Below are positions 18,418 through 28,145 of a DNA stretch of 64,000 bases, piece by piece. The notes below the pieces were generated by a model. The model saw only the letters and a list, made by a program, of their open reading frames with translations. It was not told the origin of the DNA and did no database searches. A program made the position numbers and the translations under genes. The number at the start of each line of letters is the position of its first letter. Within the stretch, counting starts at the first letter, position 1. Source of the stretch: Exiguobacterium sibiricum 7-3 (GTDB lineage: Bacteria > Bacillota > Bacilli > Exiguobacteriales > Exiguobacteriaceae); assembly GCF_000620865.1 (NCBI RefSeq), contig NZ_KK211190.1, positions 62,001 through 126,000 of the forward strand. Reading direction: 5' to 3'.

Positions 18418-19154
18418 CTACCGAAATAGGAGGACAACTGCTTCATCAAATAATCTTTATTTTCTTCAAACTGTCGCTTCCGATGTCCATTTGCACCAGA
18501 AGGATGCGGGAAACCGAACAATACGGTATGTTTTTTGATCCGTCCCTGATGAAGCAATGTCCGGACAGTTGACTCGACGACACGTCCGAATGGGACAAGA
18601 ATGACAGGGGCGGTTAACTGATTCAATTCCGCTGCGAAATGCTCATAAGCGTAATGTTGCAACAGCGGTGTCCGGTCAATTTTTGGTTGATGTCCCGTAT
18701 AGTTTTTATCCCGGTAAAAAACAGGATGTCTCAGAATTGAAGTGGTGTGCAACAGTTCCTGATTTGTATGAAATAACGTGGCGGTTGAAGCAATATTCAG
18801 CAGACGATGTAGTTCAAGTTCATCTAACATCGCTGTCAAATTACGCCGCATGGGACCGGCGAAACTGGCACTGTATTTGACGAGTTTTGATGTTTCTTCG
18901 ATTGTGGCACCATGGTGGAAGGCATCAGCCGCTTCTTCATAAGCAAGCCGCATCTGTTCAAATCCTGGTGTGATACCAATGAAGACTATTTTGGCAGAGC
19001 GATTGATATATTCTCCGATCGGTGAATAGTAAACGGATAATTCCTGCTCCTGTTGTAATAGGAAACCGTCTATGAACAAGTCCTGGCGCGTCAAGGATCG
19101 ATCAATCGGTAAGGCCCGGATGGCCTGTTCAAAAATCGATAATGAATTCAGCAT
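18414..19154 (-). CDS. uracil-DNA glycosylase superfamily-like protein
   Basis: Soluble protein of 246 residues from the ATG at 19154, chosen because GAGAGAGG lies 7 nt upstream; the longer open frame adds 22 unsupported residues. KIVFIGITPGFEQ resembles motif 1 (GINPG-like) of the uracil-DNA glycosylase superfamily, and FGFPHPSGANGH resembles the HPS motif that binds the flipped base strand. A role in base-excision repair is suggested but the usual catalytic Asp/Asn is not obvious. It is convergent with htpG. Confidence 0.6.
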   Translation of the reverse strand: MLNSLSIFEQAIRALPIDRSLTRQDLFIDGFLLQQEQELSVYYSPIGEYINRSAKIVFIGITPGFEQMRLAYEEAADAFHHGATIEETSKLVKYSASFAGPMRRNLTAMLDELELHRLLNIASTATLFHTNQELLHTTSILRHPVFYRDKNYTGHQPKIDRTPLLQHYAYEHFAAELNQLTAPVILVPFGRVVESTVRTLLHQGRIKKHTVLFGFPHPSGANGHRKRQFEENKDYLMKQLSSYFGS

Positions 19155-19254
19155 GATAAGTCCTCTCTCTTTCTGTATTGGACCTATGATAACAAATAAT
19201 GGTATTATATACAATTTCAACCCATATCAATATAGTAAGGGGTCTCTTAAGGTT

Positions 19255-19287
19255 TAAAAAAACCTTGCGACCAAATTGGAGGCAAGG
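19255..19287 (-). terminator. terminator of the heme monooxygenase gene
   Basis: On the minus strand, CCTTGC / GCAAGG stem with 13-nt loop followed by seven Ts. Confidence 0.7.
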
Positions 19288-19302
19288 CTGTTCTAAAATG
19301 AG

Positions 19303-19635
19303 TTATGAAGAAGTGCGTTCTTTGACAGAAGCTACTTCATACGTGATGATTTCACTGCCGAGCATCGGTGATTCCTCTTGTTTACCGTCTTTTTGTTCCG
19401 GACGTTTGTGAGAAGCTTTAAAGTCATCGCTGTTGCGCCAAGCTTCAAAATGCTTCATGTCTTCCCAGTACATGTTGACGTTCATTTCATCATGTTCGTC
19501 GAGTCCTTGCGTCAAGAGAACCTCGACACGGACAAACCCCTCCATCGTATCAAGACCACTTGGACGAGTGAAACGTGGTGCGAGTGCTGCTGCCATTCCT
19601 TTTTTGACTTTAATCCGATTCGTAACGACGATCAT
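19303..19635 (-). CDS. heme-degrading monooxygenase, IsdG/HmoA-like (antibiotic biosynthesis monooxygenase fold)
   Basis: Small dimeric alpha-beta barrel protein of 110 residues that would open the heme ring to release iron. The IsdG-type triad is plausible: Asn near residue 6 (VVTNRIKV), a Trp in MYWEDMKHFEAW, and a His in KASHKRPE. AAGGGGG precedes the ATG. No Fur box was recognised in the short upstream region, so iron regulation is not demonstrated. Related ABM-fold proteins have other roles. Confidence 0.8.
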   Translation of the reverse strand: MIVVTNRIKVKKGMAAALAPRFTRPSGLDTMEGFVRVEVLLTQGLDEHDEMNVNMYWEDMKHFEAWRNSDDFKASHKRPEQKDGKQEESPMLGSEIITYEVASVKERTSS

Positions 19636-19719
19636 TGGATAGTCCCCCTTTAGAATGAAATGCGTACATCCATAGTATAGTACGATGAAACCAACAATGC
19701 TTGAAAGAAGGAATCAAAT

Positions 19720-20352
19720 ATGAATGAAAAAGAGTACGAAGAACGGTTACGCATCGAGACGATTGATATTCAGCACCTTTACAATGCGTTCAGCCATTAC
19801 AACCGGTATGAACCGACACCTTATGCGGCGCTAGAAGAATTGTGTGCTGTCTATCCATTCGATTATACGGATACGGTAATTGATTTTGGATGCGGAAAAG
19901 GGCGATTGAACTTTTATCTGCATGACCGGTTTGATTGTTCCGTCATCGGTGTTGAGATGAACGGACAATTTTATGAAGATGCCCTTATGAATCAAGTCAC
20001 CTACATGAAAAAGATGAAGAGACGGCGGGGAAGTATCCGTTTTGAACATACGTATGCGGAAGCCTATCCGATTCCGGATGATGTCACGAAATGTTACTTT
20101 TTTAATCCGTTTTCCGTCCAGATCTTTATGAAGGTCGTTGATCAAATCTTAGCATCCGTTGAACGGCATCCGCGTCCGGTGGATTTGATTCTCTATTACC
20201 CGGCAGACGAATACCGATATTATTTAGAGAATCAAACGATTTTTGAACAGGTGGAAGAAGTCCGTCTGAAAGAACTTTTTGAAAAAAATCATGACGAACG
20301 ATTCGTGATTTATCGGGTGGATCTGTCCCAAGAAGTACCAAAACGGGTATAA
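19720..20352 (+). CDS. class I SAM-dependent methyltransferase
   Basis: A 210-residue Rossmann methyltransferase. Motif I is VIDFGCGKGRLNFYL (about residues 48-62), with the acidic end of strand 2 in VIGVEMN, and NPF replaces the usual NPPY-type motif IV (CYFFNPFSVQIF). AGAAGGAA precedes the ATG. An ABC transporter begins 40 bp downstream on the same strand, so co-transcription is possible. The substrate is unknown; the NPF motif leaves open a small-molecule or protein target. Confidence 0.8.
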   Translation: MNEKEYEERLRIETIDIQHLYNAFSHYNRYEPTPYAALEELCAVYPFDYTDTVIDFGCGKGRLNFYLHDRFDCSVIGVEMNGQFYEDALMNQVTYMKKMKRRRGSIRFEHTYAEAYPIPDDVTKCYFFNPFSVQIFMKVVDQILASVERHPRPVDLILYYPADEYRYYLENQTIFEQVEEVRLKELFEKNHDERFVIYRVDLSQEVPKRV

Positions 20353-20392
20353 GGTACTAACGGCAAGCACCCCAAAAAGTGAGGCGATTCGG

Positions 20393-21274
20393 ATGATTCA
20401 TTTACAGCACGTGACGAAAGAATTTGCGCCGAAACGAGGTTTATTTGATGTCAGTTTCACGGTCGAACCGGGTATGGTGTTTGGTTTTATCGGACCGAAC
20501 GGAGCCGGGAAATCAACGGCAATCCGTCAATTGATGGGCCTGATTCAAGCAGATTCCGGTCATGCGACCATCGGTGGATATGACTGTTGGAACCAATCAC
20601 AGGATGTAAAACGAATTGTCGGCTATTTACCGGGGGAGATTAATTTGCCGGGTGATTTTACAGGCGAACAGGTCCTGCATTTGATGCAACAACTCCATCA
20701 AAGCAAACCGGAACGTCAATCGGCGTTGCTGGAACAGTTTCCCTTCGAGACGAAAACGAAAATTCGGAAGATGTCGAAAGGAATGAAACAAAAGTTGGCC
20801 TTAGTGGGCTGCTTCATGAAGGATGCTCCGGTCTATCTGCTTGATGAACCGACCAGTGGACTCGATCCCTTGATGCAGGAACATTTTTTAAGCTTGATTG
20901 ACAACGAACGGCAGCGCGGAAAAGCGATTTTGATGAGTTCACATCATTTTCCGGAGATGGAAAAATCGTGTGATCGGGCAGCATTGATTAAAGAAGGGCG
21001 AATCATCATCGAGTCAGACATCCATGAGTTGGTCCGTTCGAGCCGGAAACAGTACACGATTGAATTTGGTCTGGAAGCACATGCGGAACGGTTTGCACTT
21101 CAAATCGGAAGTCAACGCGTTCAAAATCATGTTTCTTTTTTCACGAGCAACGAACAGACGCTGAATCAAATCATCCGTCTTTTAACCGAATATGATGTAC
21201 GGGCGATTCAAACTTCAGCAGATGATTTAGAACATGTCTTCTTACATTATTATAGTGAGGAGGAACCATCATGA
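20393..21274 (+). CDS. ABC transporter ATP-binding protein
   Basis: Cytosolic ATPase of a two-component ABC-2 type exporter, 293 residues. Walker A GPNGAGKST (about residues 34-42), a signature degenerated to KMSKGMKQKLAL (SKG rather than SGG), Walker B VYLLDEPTSGLD, and a switch histidine in MSSHH are visible. The C-terminal 80 residues are the usual bacitracin/daunorubicin-type extension. Its stop overlaps the permease start by 4 bp (ATGA), indicating translational coupling. Confidence 0.93.
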   Translation: MIHLQHVTKEFAPKRGLFDVSFTVEPGMVFGFIGPNGAGKSTAIRQLMGLIQADSGHATIGGYDCWNQSQDVKRIVGYLPGEINLPGDFTGEQVLHLMQQLHQSKPERQSALLEQFPFETKTKIRKMSKGMKQKLALVGCFMKDAPVYLLDEPTSGLDPLMQEHFLSLIDNERQRGKAILMSSHHFPEMEKSCDRAALIKEGRIIIESDIHELVRSSRKQYTIEFGLEAHAERFALQIGSQRVQNHVSFFTSNEQTLNQIIRLLTEYDVRAIQTSADDLEHVFLHYYSEEEPS

Positions 21275-22077
21275 TGACGATCGTTTGGTCCTTACTCAAG
21301 CATAACGGGAAACCAATCACCGCATACGCGGTCGGGACGAGTCTGTATCTATTGATGCTTGCCGCACTTTATCCCTCGATGATGAAGACGGGATTGCTGG
21401 AAGCAAAGCTCCAAGCACTGCCACCGGAAGTTTTAAAAGCCTTCCAATACGATAAAGTGACAGGTTTTAATAACGTGCTCGATTTACTGGGCGGGAATTA
21501 TTACGGACTGATTTTTCAAATCATCGCGTCCCTGTTCTTATTATCGCTTGCTGCACGACTGCTCGCACGGCCGATTGATAACGGAGAATTGATTTTATAC
21601 CTCGCAGCTCCGATTACGCGTCACCAATATACAGCATCGGCGATGATTGTGATGCTCGTCGCGAGTACATGCCTAGTGTTATGCAATACGTTCGTTTTAC
21701 TGCTCGCTGACTGGTTTGTTTCCGGGGTTTCAATTGACGGTATGACGCTGGTCCGCTTTCAAGTAAACGCACTCTTCCTACTGTATGCCATCGGAGGGTT
21801 CACGTTGTGTATCGCCACGTTATTTGATGATGAACGACGTGCCTTTTCGATTGCCGGCAGTGTACTCGTGCTGTCGATTGTCCTGACGATCGGAGCCGGT
21901 CTCAGTGAAAAAACGGACTGGATGCGTTACGGCTCGATTTTCAGCCTGTTTAATACACAGCAATTATTAGAAGGAACCGAGCACTTCTTTTTACATCTCC
22001 TGCTGTTAGCGAGTATCAGTGTGTTGTTCCATCTCGGAGCCTTTGTCAGTTTTCGGAAACGAAGTTTGTCGATTTGA
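21271..22077 (+). CDS. ABC transporter permease, ABC-2 type
   Basis: Membrane partner of the ATPase encoded immediately upstream, 268 residues with about six hydrophobic segments and a large loop after the first helix. ABLIRITHQY-type motifs are lacking, but LIDNGE-like LARPIDNGELILYLAAPITR resembles the coupling region of exporters annotated as bacteriocin or antibiotic resistance permeases. Substrate not identifiable. No good terminator follows before rlmN. Confidence 0.85.
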   Translation: MMTIVWSLLKHNGKPITAYAVGTSLYLLMLAALYPSMMKTGLLEAKLQALPPEVLKAFQYDKVTGFNNVLDLLGGNYYGLIFQIIASLFLLSLAARLLARPIDNGELILYLAAPITRHQYTASAMIVMLVASTCLVLCNTFVLLLADWFVSGVSIDGMTLVRFQVNALFLLYAIGGFTLCIATLFDDERRAFSIAGSVLVLSIVLTIGAGLSEKTDWMRYGSIFSLFNTQQLLEGTEHFFLHLLLLASISVLFHLGAFVSFRKRSLSI

Positions 22078-22221
22078 CACGACTAGACCAAAAAATAAGC
22101 CAAAGTGGACAAGAAAATTTACAGAAAGTGAACATTTAGGATTTGAACGTTGCGTAAGCGGCTGATTTTTACTAAGATAAAGGAATGTTATAGTTCTGGA
22201 AAAAGAAATGAGGTCTCACTA

Positions 22222-23295
22222 ATGAATAAACCATCCATTTATGGATTAACACTTGAGCAGATGACTGAATGGTTATCGCATCAAGGTCACAAACCGTTCC
22301 GAGCAAAACAAGTCTGGGATTGGTTGTATCGTAAACGTGTCACTACTTTCGCAGAAATGACGAATGTCAACAAGGATTGCCTTGAGTTGTTAGATCAGAG
22401 TTTTGCGATTAATTCAATGACGGAAGCCGTCAAGCAAGAATCAGCAGATGGAACAATCAAGTTCCTCTTCAAATTATATGACGGCAGCTTGATCGAAACG
22501 GTCTTGATGCGTCATAAGTACGGTTTGTCTGTCTGTGTCACGACACAAGTCGGCTGTAACATCGGCTGTAGCTTCTGCGCAAGTGGCTTGATCAAGAAGA
22601 GCCGTGATCTCTCGGCTGGAGAAATCGTCGAGCAAATCATGAACGTTCAGCATCACCTCGATGCTGTCGGTAAAGAAGAGCGTGTCAGCCACGTCGTCGT
22701 CATGGGTATCGGTGAGCCGTTTGATAACTTCGACAACATGGTCGATTTCTTGAACGTCATCAAAGATCATAACGGTCTTGCGATCGGTGCGCGTCACATC
22801 ACGGTTTCGACAAGTGGACTCGCAGACAAAATCTACAAATTCGCAGATTTAAAACTTCAAGTCAACTTGGCGATTTCATTACATGCGCCAAACAACGAAC
22901 TTCGGACACAAATCATGAAAATCAACCGTGCAATTCCGCTCGAGAAATTGATGCCTGCCATCGATTACTACGTTAAGACGACGAACCGGAAAATCACGAT
23001 TGAGTACATCCTTTTACGTGGTGTCAACGACCAGAAAGCCCAAGCAATCGAGCTTGCGAAATTGTTCGAAGACAAACGTCATTTGACGTACGTCAACTTG
23101 ATTCCGTATAACCCGGTTGACGAGCACGGTCAATACCAACGCAGTACGTCAGAAGATATTTCAGCATTCTACGACACGTTGAAAAAGAACGGTCTCAACT
23201 GTGGTGTCCGTCTTGAACACGGTACGGATATCGATGCGGCATGTGGTCAGCTCCGCAGTAAACAAATCAAAAAAGATACAGTCGCAGCAAAATAA
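22222..23295 (+). CDS. rlmN: 23S rRNA (adenine(2503)-C(2))-methyltransferase / tRNA A37 methyltransferase
   Basis: Radical-SAM enzyme methylating C2 of A2503 in 23S rRNA and A37 of some tRNAs. The [4Fe-4S] motif is [11 protein letters not shown], and two further functional cysteines are expected near the start of the substrate domain and in the C-terminal [21 protein letters not shown]. The ATG at 22222 follows an AGG-type site; an upstream TTG frame would add 24 residues without one. The length of 357 matches RlmN. Cfr-type resistance enzymes are related but the sequence is RlmN-like. Confidence 0.95.
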   Translation: MNKPSIYGLTLEQMTEWLSHQGHKPFRAKQVWDWLYRKRVTTFAEMTNVNKDCLELLDQSFAINSMTEAVKQESADGTIKFLFKLYDGSLIETVLMRHKYGLSVCVTTQVGCNIGCSFCASGLIKKSRDLSAGEIVEQIMNVQHHLDAVGKEERVSHVVVMGIGEPFDNFDNMVDFLNVIKDHNGLAIGARHITVSTSGLADKIYKFADLKLQVNLAISLHAPNNELRTQIMKINRAIPLEKLMPAIDYYVKTTNRKITIEYILLRGVNDQKAQAIELAKLFEDKRHLTYVNLIPYNPVDEHGQYQRSTSEDISAFYDTLKKNGLNCGVRLEHGTDIDAACGQLRSKQIKKDTVAAK

Positions 23296-23302
23296 GCAAG
23301 TG

Positions 23303-23336
23303 GAGCTTCCTGTCACTCTGACGGGAAGCTCTTTTG
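23303..23336 (+). terminator. terminator after rlmN
   Basis: Stem GAGCTTCCTGTC / GACGGGAAGCTC (G-U tolerated) followed by TTTT. Confidence 0.75.
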
Positions 23337-23427
23337 ACGTTCTGTCGAAAGTAGCGCATAATGAGAGGTCACGTCTGATTCATTCATCGAACCAACACAT
23401 AAACTATAAAATAAATGAGGTATTCTT

Positions 23428-24873
23428 ATGTCTAAAAAACCATTCACTGATTTTCAGCTCAGTACACCGATTCTAGAAGCAATCGAACAGCTCGGCTACC
23501 ATACACCGACCGATGTCCAACAAGCAGTCATTCCGGTCGCTTTGTCGGAAAAAGATATCATCGTCAAATCACGGACCGGCAGCGGGAAGACGGCATCGTT
23601 CGGGATTCCGCTCTGTGAGCTCGTCGAGTGGGAAGAAAACAAACCACAGGCGTTGATCTTGACACCGACGCGCGAACTGGCCCTGCAAGTCACGGAAGAT
23701 GTCATGAACATCGGTCGTTATAAACGAATTAAAGCGACAGCTGTGTTCGGGAAACAACCATTCCGCGGACAAGTCGCAGAATTAAAACAGAAGACACACA
23801 TCGTTGTCGGAACGCCGGGACGTGTGCTCGATCACTTGGAGCGGGGCACGTTGTCGCTTGAAAAAGTGAAATATCTGGTCCTTGACGAGGCGGACGAGAT
23901 GCTGAACATGGGCTTCCTCGATCAGGTCGATACGATTTTAAAACAATTGCCGAAACAGCGGACGACGATGCTGTTTTCGGCAACGTTCCCGCAGGACATC
24001 CATCAGTTGAGTGACCGTTACATGCAGTCACCGAAGGAAGTCGAAATCATGACAAAGGCAACGGAAATCGCAGAAATTGAACACAGTTACATTACGGTAA
24101 CCGATAAAACGAAGTTTGCGGTCCTCAAAGACGTTACGGTCGTCGAAAATCCAGACCGATGCATGATTTTCTGCCGGACGAAAGAACACGTCGATTTCGT
24201 CGCACAAGGGTTGGCCTCGATGGATTATCCGGTTGAAAAAATTCACGGTGGCATGGAACAGGATGAGCGTCTCGCCGTCATGAAAGCCTTCCGTGCCGGT
24301 GAGTTCCGTTACCTCGTCGCGACAGACGTCGCAGCACGGGGCATCGATATTGAAAACATCACACACGTCATCCAGTATGACATGCCGGTCGAAAAGGAAA
24401 GTTATGTCCACCGGACAGGCCGGACGGGACGTGCCGGAGCACTCGGAAAAGCAATCAGTTTAGTGACGGAGTCGGATATGCGTCGTCTGCGTGAAGTCGA
24501 ACAGTACCGCGGTGAGGCCATTGAAAGACGCCAAGCACCGACTGAAAAGGAACTGATTCGGACAGCGGATGCGTTTGAAGAGAAAATAACGACAGCTGAC
24601 GTCCGGGCTTCGAAAACGGAACAGCTCAATGCCGGCATCATGAAATTGTATTTTAACGGCGGGAAGAAAAAGAAACTGCGTGCCGTTGATTTCGTCGGAA
24701 CGATTGCGAAAATCGAAGGCATGACCGCGCAAGATATCGGAATCATCACGATTCAGGATACCGTCACGTACGTGGAAATCCTGAATGGAAAAGGTCCGCT
24801 TGTCTTACGCGCGATGAAGACGACAAAAGTCAAAGGCAAACAGTTGAAAGTGTACGAAGCGTTCAAAAAATAA
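23428..24873 (+). CDS. dbpA: DEAD-box RNA helicase, DbpA/YxiN-like
   Basis: ATP-dependent RNA helicase for 50S ribosomal subunit assembly. Motifs appear in order: Q motif near the N-terminus, [24 protein letters not shown] ([11 protein letters not shown]), SAT, and [10 protein letters not shown]. The C-terminal 75 residues ([19 protein letters not shown] onward) form the DbpA-type RRM that targets hairpin 92 of 23S rRNA. This domain separates it from CshA/CshB. The 481-residue length equals YxiN-type proteins. It is a single gene with a strong terminator. Confidence 0.93.
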   Translation: MSKKPFTDFQLSTPILEAIEQLGYHTPTDVQQAVIPVALSEKDIIVKSRTGSGKTASFGIPLCELVEWEENKPQALILTPTRELALQVTEDVMNIGRYKRIKATAVFGKQPFRGQVAELKQKTHIVVGTPGRVLDHLERGTLSLEKVKYLVLDEADEMLNMGFLDQVDTILKQLPKQRTTMLFSATFPQDIHQLSDRYMQSPKEVEIMTKATEIAEIEHSYITVTDKTKFAVLKDVTVVENPDRCMIFCRTKEHVDFVAQGLASMDYPVEKIHGGMEQDERLAVMKAFRAGEFRYLVATDVAARGIDIENITHVIQYDMPVEKESYVHRTGRTGRAGALGKAISLVTESDMRRLREVEQYRGEAIERRQAPTEKELIRTADAFEEKITTADVRASKTEQLNAGIMKLYFNGGKKKKLRAVDFVGTIAKIEGMTAQDIGIITIQDTVTYVEILNGKGPLVLRAMKTTKVKGKQLKVYEAFKK

Positions 24874-24880
24874 ATGGCAG

Positions 24881-24923
24881 CAGCCGTCTAAAGAGATATC
24901 ACTCTCTTAAGACGGCTGTTTTT
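24881..24923. terminator. bidirectional terminator
   Basis: Stem CAGCCGTCTAAAGAGA / TCTCTTAAGACGGCTG (near-perfect) followed by TTTTTG on the plus strand; the convergent FAD-enzyme stop lies inside it. Confidence 0.88.
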
Positions 24924-26220
24924 GTGTCAGGTGCTGTCCGAGATGAAGTCCGCTCGCAGCTGCTTGCGACAGCGAGTGTGTCACACCGGAGCAATCACCG
25001 ATCGCATACAATCCTCGGATATCCGTTTCAAAGACAGGAGACGTCGACAACACCGGGGCATAAAATTTTCCATCCATACCGTACAGTAACGTATCCGGAG
25101 AGAGTGGCGTCTCGAGAAGGTGTTCAAGTCGGTCCAGAAATTCCAACAAGACCGTGATGTCGGTATCGGGCACTTCCTCGATCAGATTTCCGGGTGTCGC
25201 TTCCAGGGTCGGTCTGACTTTATTTTCAACGAGAGCATGTGGCTGTGTAGAGTGACCGGCACGCAAATCATCAAGCCGTTGCACGACAATCCGGTCCGTC
25301 CCTTGGTTGATGCGTCCGATGACGGAAGCGGCATAGTGATTCGCTTCTCCGAGTGTCGCAAAATAACGCGGTAAAAACAGCGTGAAGTTCAAGTTGGTCG
25401 TTCCGGACTCCTGTTCGCGAAAATTCTGACCGTCCGGCATGACGAGACCCTCCTGATGTTTGCGTATGATTCGTCCTTTCGGATTCATGCAGTACGTGAC
25501 CGCCGTTCCGGCTGCTGACGCATAGGCCAATTTTGTTTCGAATGTATCCTGTAACAGTGTCCGGAATGCCGTTTCCTCCATCTCGATCCGGATGCCGAGG
25601 TCGAGACGGGTTTTATTTTGAACTAATCCAAGCGTTTGCAGTTGTTGCTGCATCCAGGTCGTACCGGAACGTCCGGTCGCGAAGACGACGCGTTGACTCG
25701 AAAATGTTTCGTGTTCAGTCGTGAGCAGAAATCCGTCCGCTTGCTGTTCGATTGTCGCAACAGCCGTCTCAAAACGAAAGGTAACGTATTGGTGAAGTGC
25801 GGCTTCGAGCTGTCTTAAAATCCGTTCCGATAGTGATGTCCCTAAATGCCGGACCGTCGTTTCGATTGTCTCAAGACCGGCAACTTTTGCCCGATTAGCT
25901 AAAACGGGATTAGACGTGGAGTACGACTCGACTTCATCTGCTCCGTAGCGGCAAAGGAGCGCATCGACTTGTTGCATCAGGCGGAGCGTCGTCTCTGCTC
26001 CAAGTTTCTCGGCGAGTTCACCTCCGAATCCGGCAGAATAGTTGTATTTTCCTTCTGATTTACCGAGTCCGCCAAAACCGAGGTAGGCTTCCTGTTTCGT
26101 CCGTTGCGCAAGTGGTTTTCCGGCATCAATCAATAGAACCGTCTGTCCCTGTTCCATCAGTTCATGGGCTAAAAAGATTCCAGCGATACCGGCACCGATA
26201 ATCGTGACATCATACATCAT
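24907..26220 (-). CDS. FAD-dependent oxidoreductase (COG2509-like dehydrogenase)
   Basis: A 437-residue flavoprotein. The N-terminal FAD-binding motif is VTIIGAGIAGIFLAHEL, followed by an acidic strand end (VLLIDAG). A second nucleotide-binding signature, GLYAIGDCSGVTHSLSQAAASG, lies at the C-terminus, as in the uncharacterised COG2509 dehydrogenases. AAAAGGAG precedes the adjacent ATGs at 26220 and 26217. Substrate unknown. The gene's stop is inside the terminator shared with dbpA. Confidence 0.82.
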   Translation of the reverse strand: MMYDVTIIGAGIAGIFLAHELMEQGQTVLLIDAGKPLAQRTKQEAYLGFGGLGKSEGKYNYSAGFGGELAEKLGAETTLRLMQQVDALLCRYGADEVESYSTSNPVLANRAKVAGLETIETTVRHLGTSLSERILRQLEAALHQYVTFRFETAVATIEQQADGFLLTTEHETFSSQRVVFATGRSGTTWMQQQLQTLGLVQNKTRLDLGIRIEMEETAFRTLLQDTFETKLAYASAAGTAVTYCMNPKGRIIRKHQEGLVMPDGQNFREQESGTTNLNFTLFLPRYFATLGEANHYAASVIGRINQGTDRIVVQRLDDLRAGHSTQPHALVENKVRPTLEATPGNLIEEVPDTDITVLLEFLDRLEHLLETPLSPDTLLYGMDGKFYAPVLSTSPVFETDIRGLYAIGDCSGVTHSLSQAAASGLHLGQHLTQKQPS

Positions 26221-26247
26221 TTGACCAGCTCCTTTTGGTCAGTATAC

Positions 26248-26278
26248 AAAAAAACCGAATTCCTGTTGAGGAATCCGG
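26248..26278 (-). terminator. terminator of the nitroreductase operon
   Basis: On the minus strand CCGGATTCC / GGAATTCGG stem followed by seven Ts, 15 bp past the last nitroreductase. Confidence 0.82.
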
Positions 26279-26292
26279 TCGGTTGCTTGTGA

Positions 26293-26928
26293 TTATTTCC
26301 AGTCTGTGATGTCGTTGATTGGCAGACGAACCGATGGGTAACCAGCGTCAACTGCTTTCCCGATGGAAAGAAGCATGACAGGAAGGTAACGGTCTTTATC
26401 CATACCGAAGGCTTCGGCGATTTGATCTTTTTCATAGCCGCCGATTGGGTTTGTATCATAACCGTGCGCACGTGCCACAAGCATCAATTGCATTGAGACG
26501 AGACCTGAATCGATCAAGATGCTGTCACGAAGTGTATCTGTATCTTCCGGGCTGTAGAAACCTTTGATGGCAGGGACTTGGCGGTCACGGACTTCTTGCG
26601 GCATCAAGCCTTTTTCAACAGCCATATCATAGATTGTATCGATGCTGTCGACTGCATTCATATCACCGAAGACAGCGATGACAGCAGATGATGTCTCGAC
26701 TTGGACTTGGTTGAATTTAGCGAGTGGAGCAAGCGTCGCTTTTCCTTCTGCACTGTCGATGACAAGGAAACGCCATGGTTGCATGTTGACAGAAGACGGA
26801 GCAAGTGTTGCTTCTTCAAGGATTTGTGTCATTTCTTCTTTTGAAATCTTGACGTTTGTGTCGTAGTTGCGGATTGAGCGGCGTCCTTTAACGATTTCCA
26901 TAAAGTCTGTAGTTGTTTGAGTTGTCAT
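26293..26928 (-). CDS. nitroreductase family protein, copy 2 of tandem pair
   Basis: FMN-dependent NAD(P)H oxidoreductase of 211 residues. The N-terminal RRSIRNYD motif, SVNMQPWRFLVID, and GYDTNPIGGYEKDQIAEAFG are typical of the family. It is about 90 percent identical by eye to the upstream copy at 26983; the differences cluster in residues about 107-135 (between NAVDSIDT and ILIDSG). Third gene of a marR-nitroreductase-nitroreductase operon. Substrates could be quinones, nitroaromatics or azo compounds. Confidence 0.9.
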   Translation of the reverse strand: MTTQTTTDFMEIVKGRRSIRNYDTNVKISKEEMTQILEEATLAPSSVNMQPWRFLVIDSAEGKATLAPLAKFNQVQVETSSAVIAVFGDMNAVDSIDTIYDMAVEKGLMPQEVRDRQVPAIKGFYSPEDTDTLRDSILIDSGLVSMQLMLVARAHGYDTNPIGGYEKDQIAEAFGMDKDRYLPVMLLSIGKAVDAGYPSVRLPINDITDWK

Positions 26929-26982
26929 AGTAATAATCTCCCTTTTTGTTTGTTCTCTATTTTTGGTTAGTACGGGTACTGC

Positions 26983-27618
26983 TTATTTCCAGTCTGTGAT
27001 GTCGTTGATCGGCAGGCGAACCGACGGGTATCCTGTGTCGACTGCTTTTCCGATTGATAACAGCATAACTGGTACGTAACGGTCTTTTTCCATGCCGAAT
27101 GCTTCCGCGATTTGATCTTTTTCATAACCACCGATTGGGTTTGTATCATAACCGTGTGCACGGGCAACAAGCATCAATTGCATCGAGACAAGACCTGAAT
27201 CAATCAAGATACTGTCTTTGAGTGCGCTAGCTGGTACGCTTTCGTACATGCCTTGAATCGCCGGTACTTGACGATCACGGACTTCTTGCGGCATGAGCCC
27301 TTGTGCGACTGCTGTATCATAAATATTTTCGAGTTGATCAATCGCGTTCATGTCACCGAAGACCGCGATGACAGCAGATGATGTCTCGACTTGGACTTGG
27401 TTGAATTTAGCGAGTGGAGCAAGCGTCGCTTTTCCTTCTGCACTGTCGATGACGAGGAAACGCCATGGTTGCATGTTGACAGAAGACGGGGCAAGTGTTG
27501 CTTCTTTAAGGATCTGTGTCATTTCTTCTTTTGAAATCTTAACGTTTGTGTCATAGTTACGGATCGAGCGGCGTCCTTTAACGATTTCCATGAAATCAGT
27601 TGTAGTTTGTGTAGTCAT
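26983..27618 (-). CDS. nitroreductase family protein, copy 1 of tandem pair
   Basis: Same length and domain as its downstream neighbour. The first 100 residues of the two are virtually identical even at nucleotide level, and the divergent block is the middle helical segment (NAIDQLENIYDTAVAQGL here). That block contributes to the active-site lid in this family, so the copies may differ in substrate. It starts 15 bp after marR, consistent with co-transcription. Confidence 0.9.
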   Translation of the reverse strand: MTTQTTTDFMEIVKGRRSIRNYDTNVKISKEEMTQILKEATLAPSSVNMQPWRFLVIDSAEGKATLAPLAKFNQVQVETSSAVIAVFGDMNAIDQLENIYDTAVAQGLMPQEVRDRQVPAIQGMYESVPASALKDSILIDSGLVSMQLMLVARAHGYDTNPIGGYEKDQIAEAFGMEKDRYVPVMLLSIGKAVDTGYPSVRLPINDITDWK

Positions 27619-27633
27619 TTGAAAGTCTCCTTT

Positions 27634-28083
27634 TTAGTTAACGGTTGTTTTAGGTAAGGTGAGGGCATTCGTTTCAATTCGTTGCATCATCTGTGCCAAC
27701 TGGTGTTGTTCGTCTGTCGTGAATCCTTCAAGCAACTGCTCGAGGAATTCGTCTTTTTGTTCGCGTAACCGTGTAATCCGGGTTGCACCTTCTGGCGTCA
27801 GTGAAACGAGAATGACGCGGTTATCTGTTGCGGAACGGACACGTTCAATCATACCGTTCGTTTCAAGATGTTTTAAATGTCGTGTCACAGCTGCATTATC
27901 AACATTGACCCGTTGTTGCAACTCTTTTTGACTGATTGTCGTATCGACCTCGAGTTGGGCTAATAAGTCCATCCGGGTTTGACTGAAGCCGTCCGTACAA
28001 AGATCAAATTTTTGAGCAATCGTCTTATTGACGGAGACGAGTGCATAAATCAGTCGTCCCTTTTCAGTACAGGAAATACTCAA
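27634..28083 (-). CDS. MarR-family regulator of the nitroreductase operon
   Basis: Winged-helix regulator, 149 residues when started at the TTG at 28083 with GGGAAGGA 9 nt upstream. A longer open frame up to 28188 exists, but it runs through a good promoter and operator, so the TTG is preferred. The recognition region is SQKELQQRVNVDNAAVTRHLKHLE and the wing SATDNRVILVSLT. It is first in the operon and probably autoregulated. A quinone- or electrophile-sensing role, as in MhqR or YodB-type circuits, is inferred from the nitroreductase targets. Confidence 0.85.
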   Translation of the reverse strand: MSISCTEKGRLIYALVSVNKTIAQKFDLCTDGFSQTRMDLLAQLEVDTTISQKELQQRVNVDNAAVTRHLKHLETNGMIERVRSATDNRVILVSLTPEGATRITRLREQKDEFLEQLLEGFTTDEQHQLAQMMQRIETNALTLPKTTVN

Positions 28084-28119
28084 TTCATCACATCCTTCCC
28101 TTCGTTCGAAAAATCCTTG

Positions 28120-28140
28120 ACGTATCAAAGATTGATATGT
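28120..28140. promoter_or_regulatory. putative MarR operator of the nitroreductase operon
   Basis: Inverted repeat TATCAA-AGA-TTGATA, extended to 21 bp with a single mismatch (ACGTATCAA / TTGATATGT). It lies immediately downstream of the -10 box, a classical repression site. Confidence 0.65.
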
Positions 28141-28145
28141 AAACG

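Noticed and set aside
26293-27618. Insertion-sequence origin for the nitroreductase duplication
   Set aside because: No transposase, terminal inverted repeats or target duplications flank the pair; simple tandem duplication explains it.
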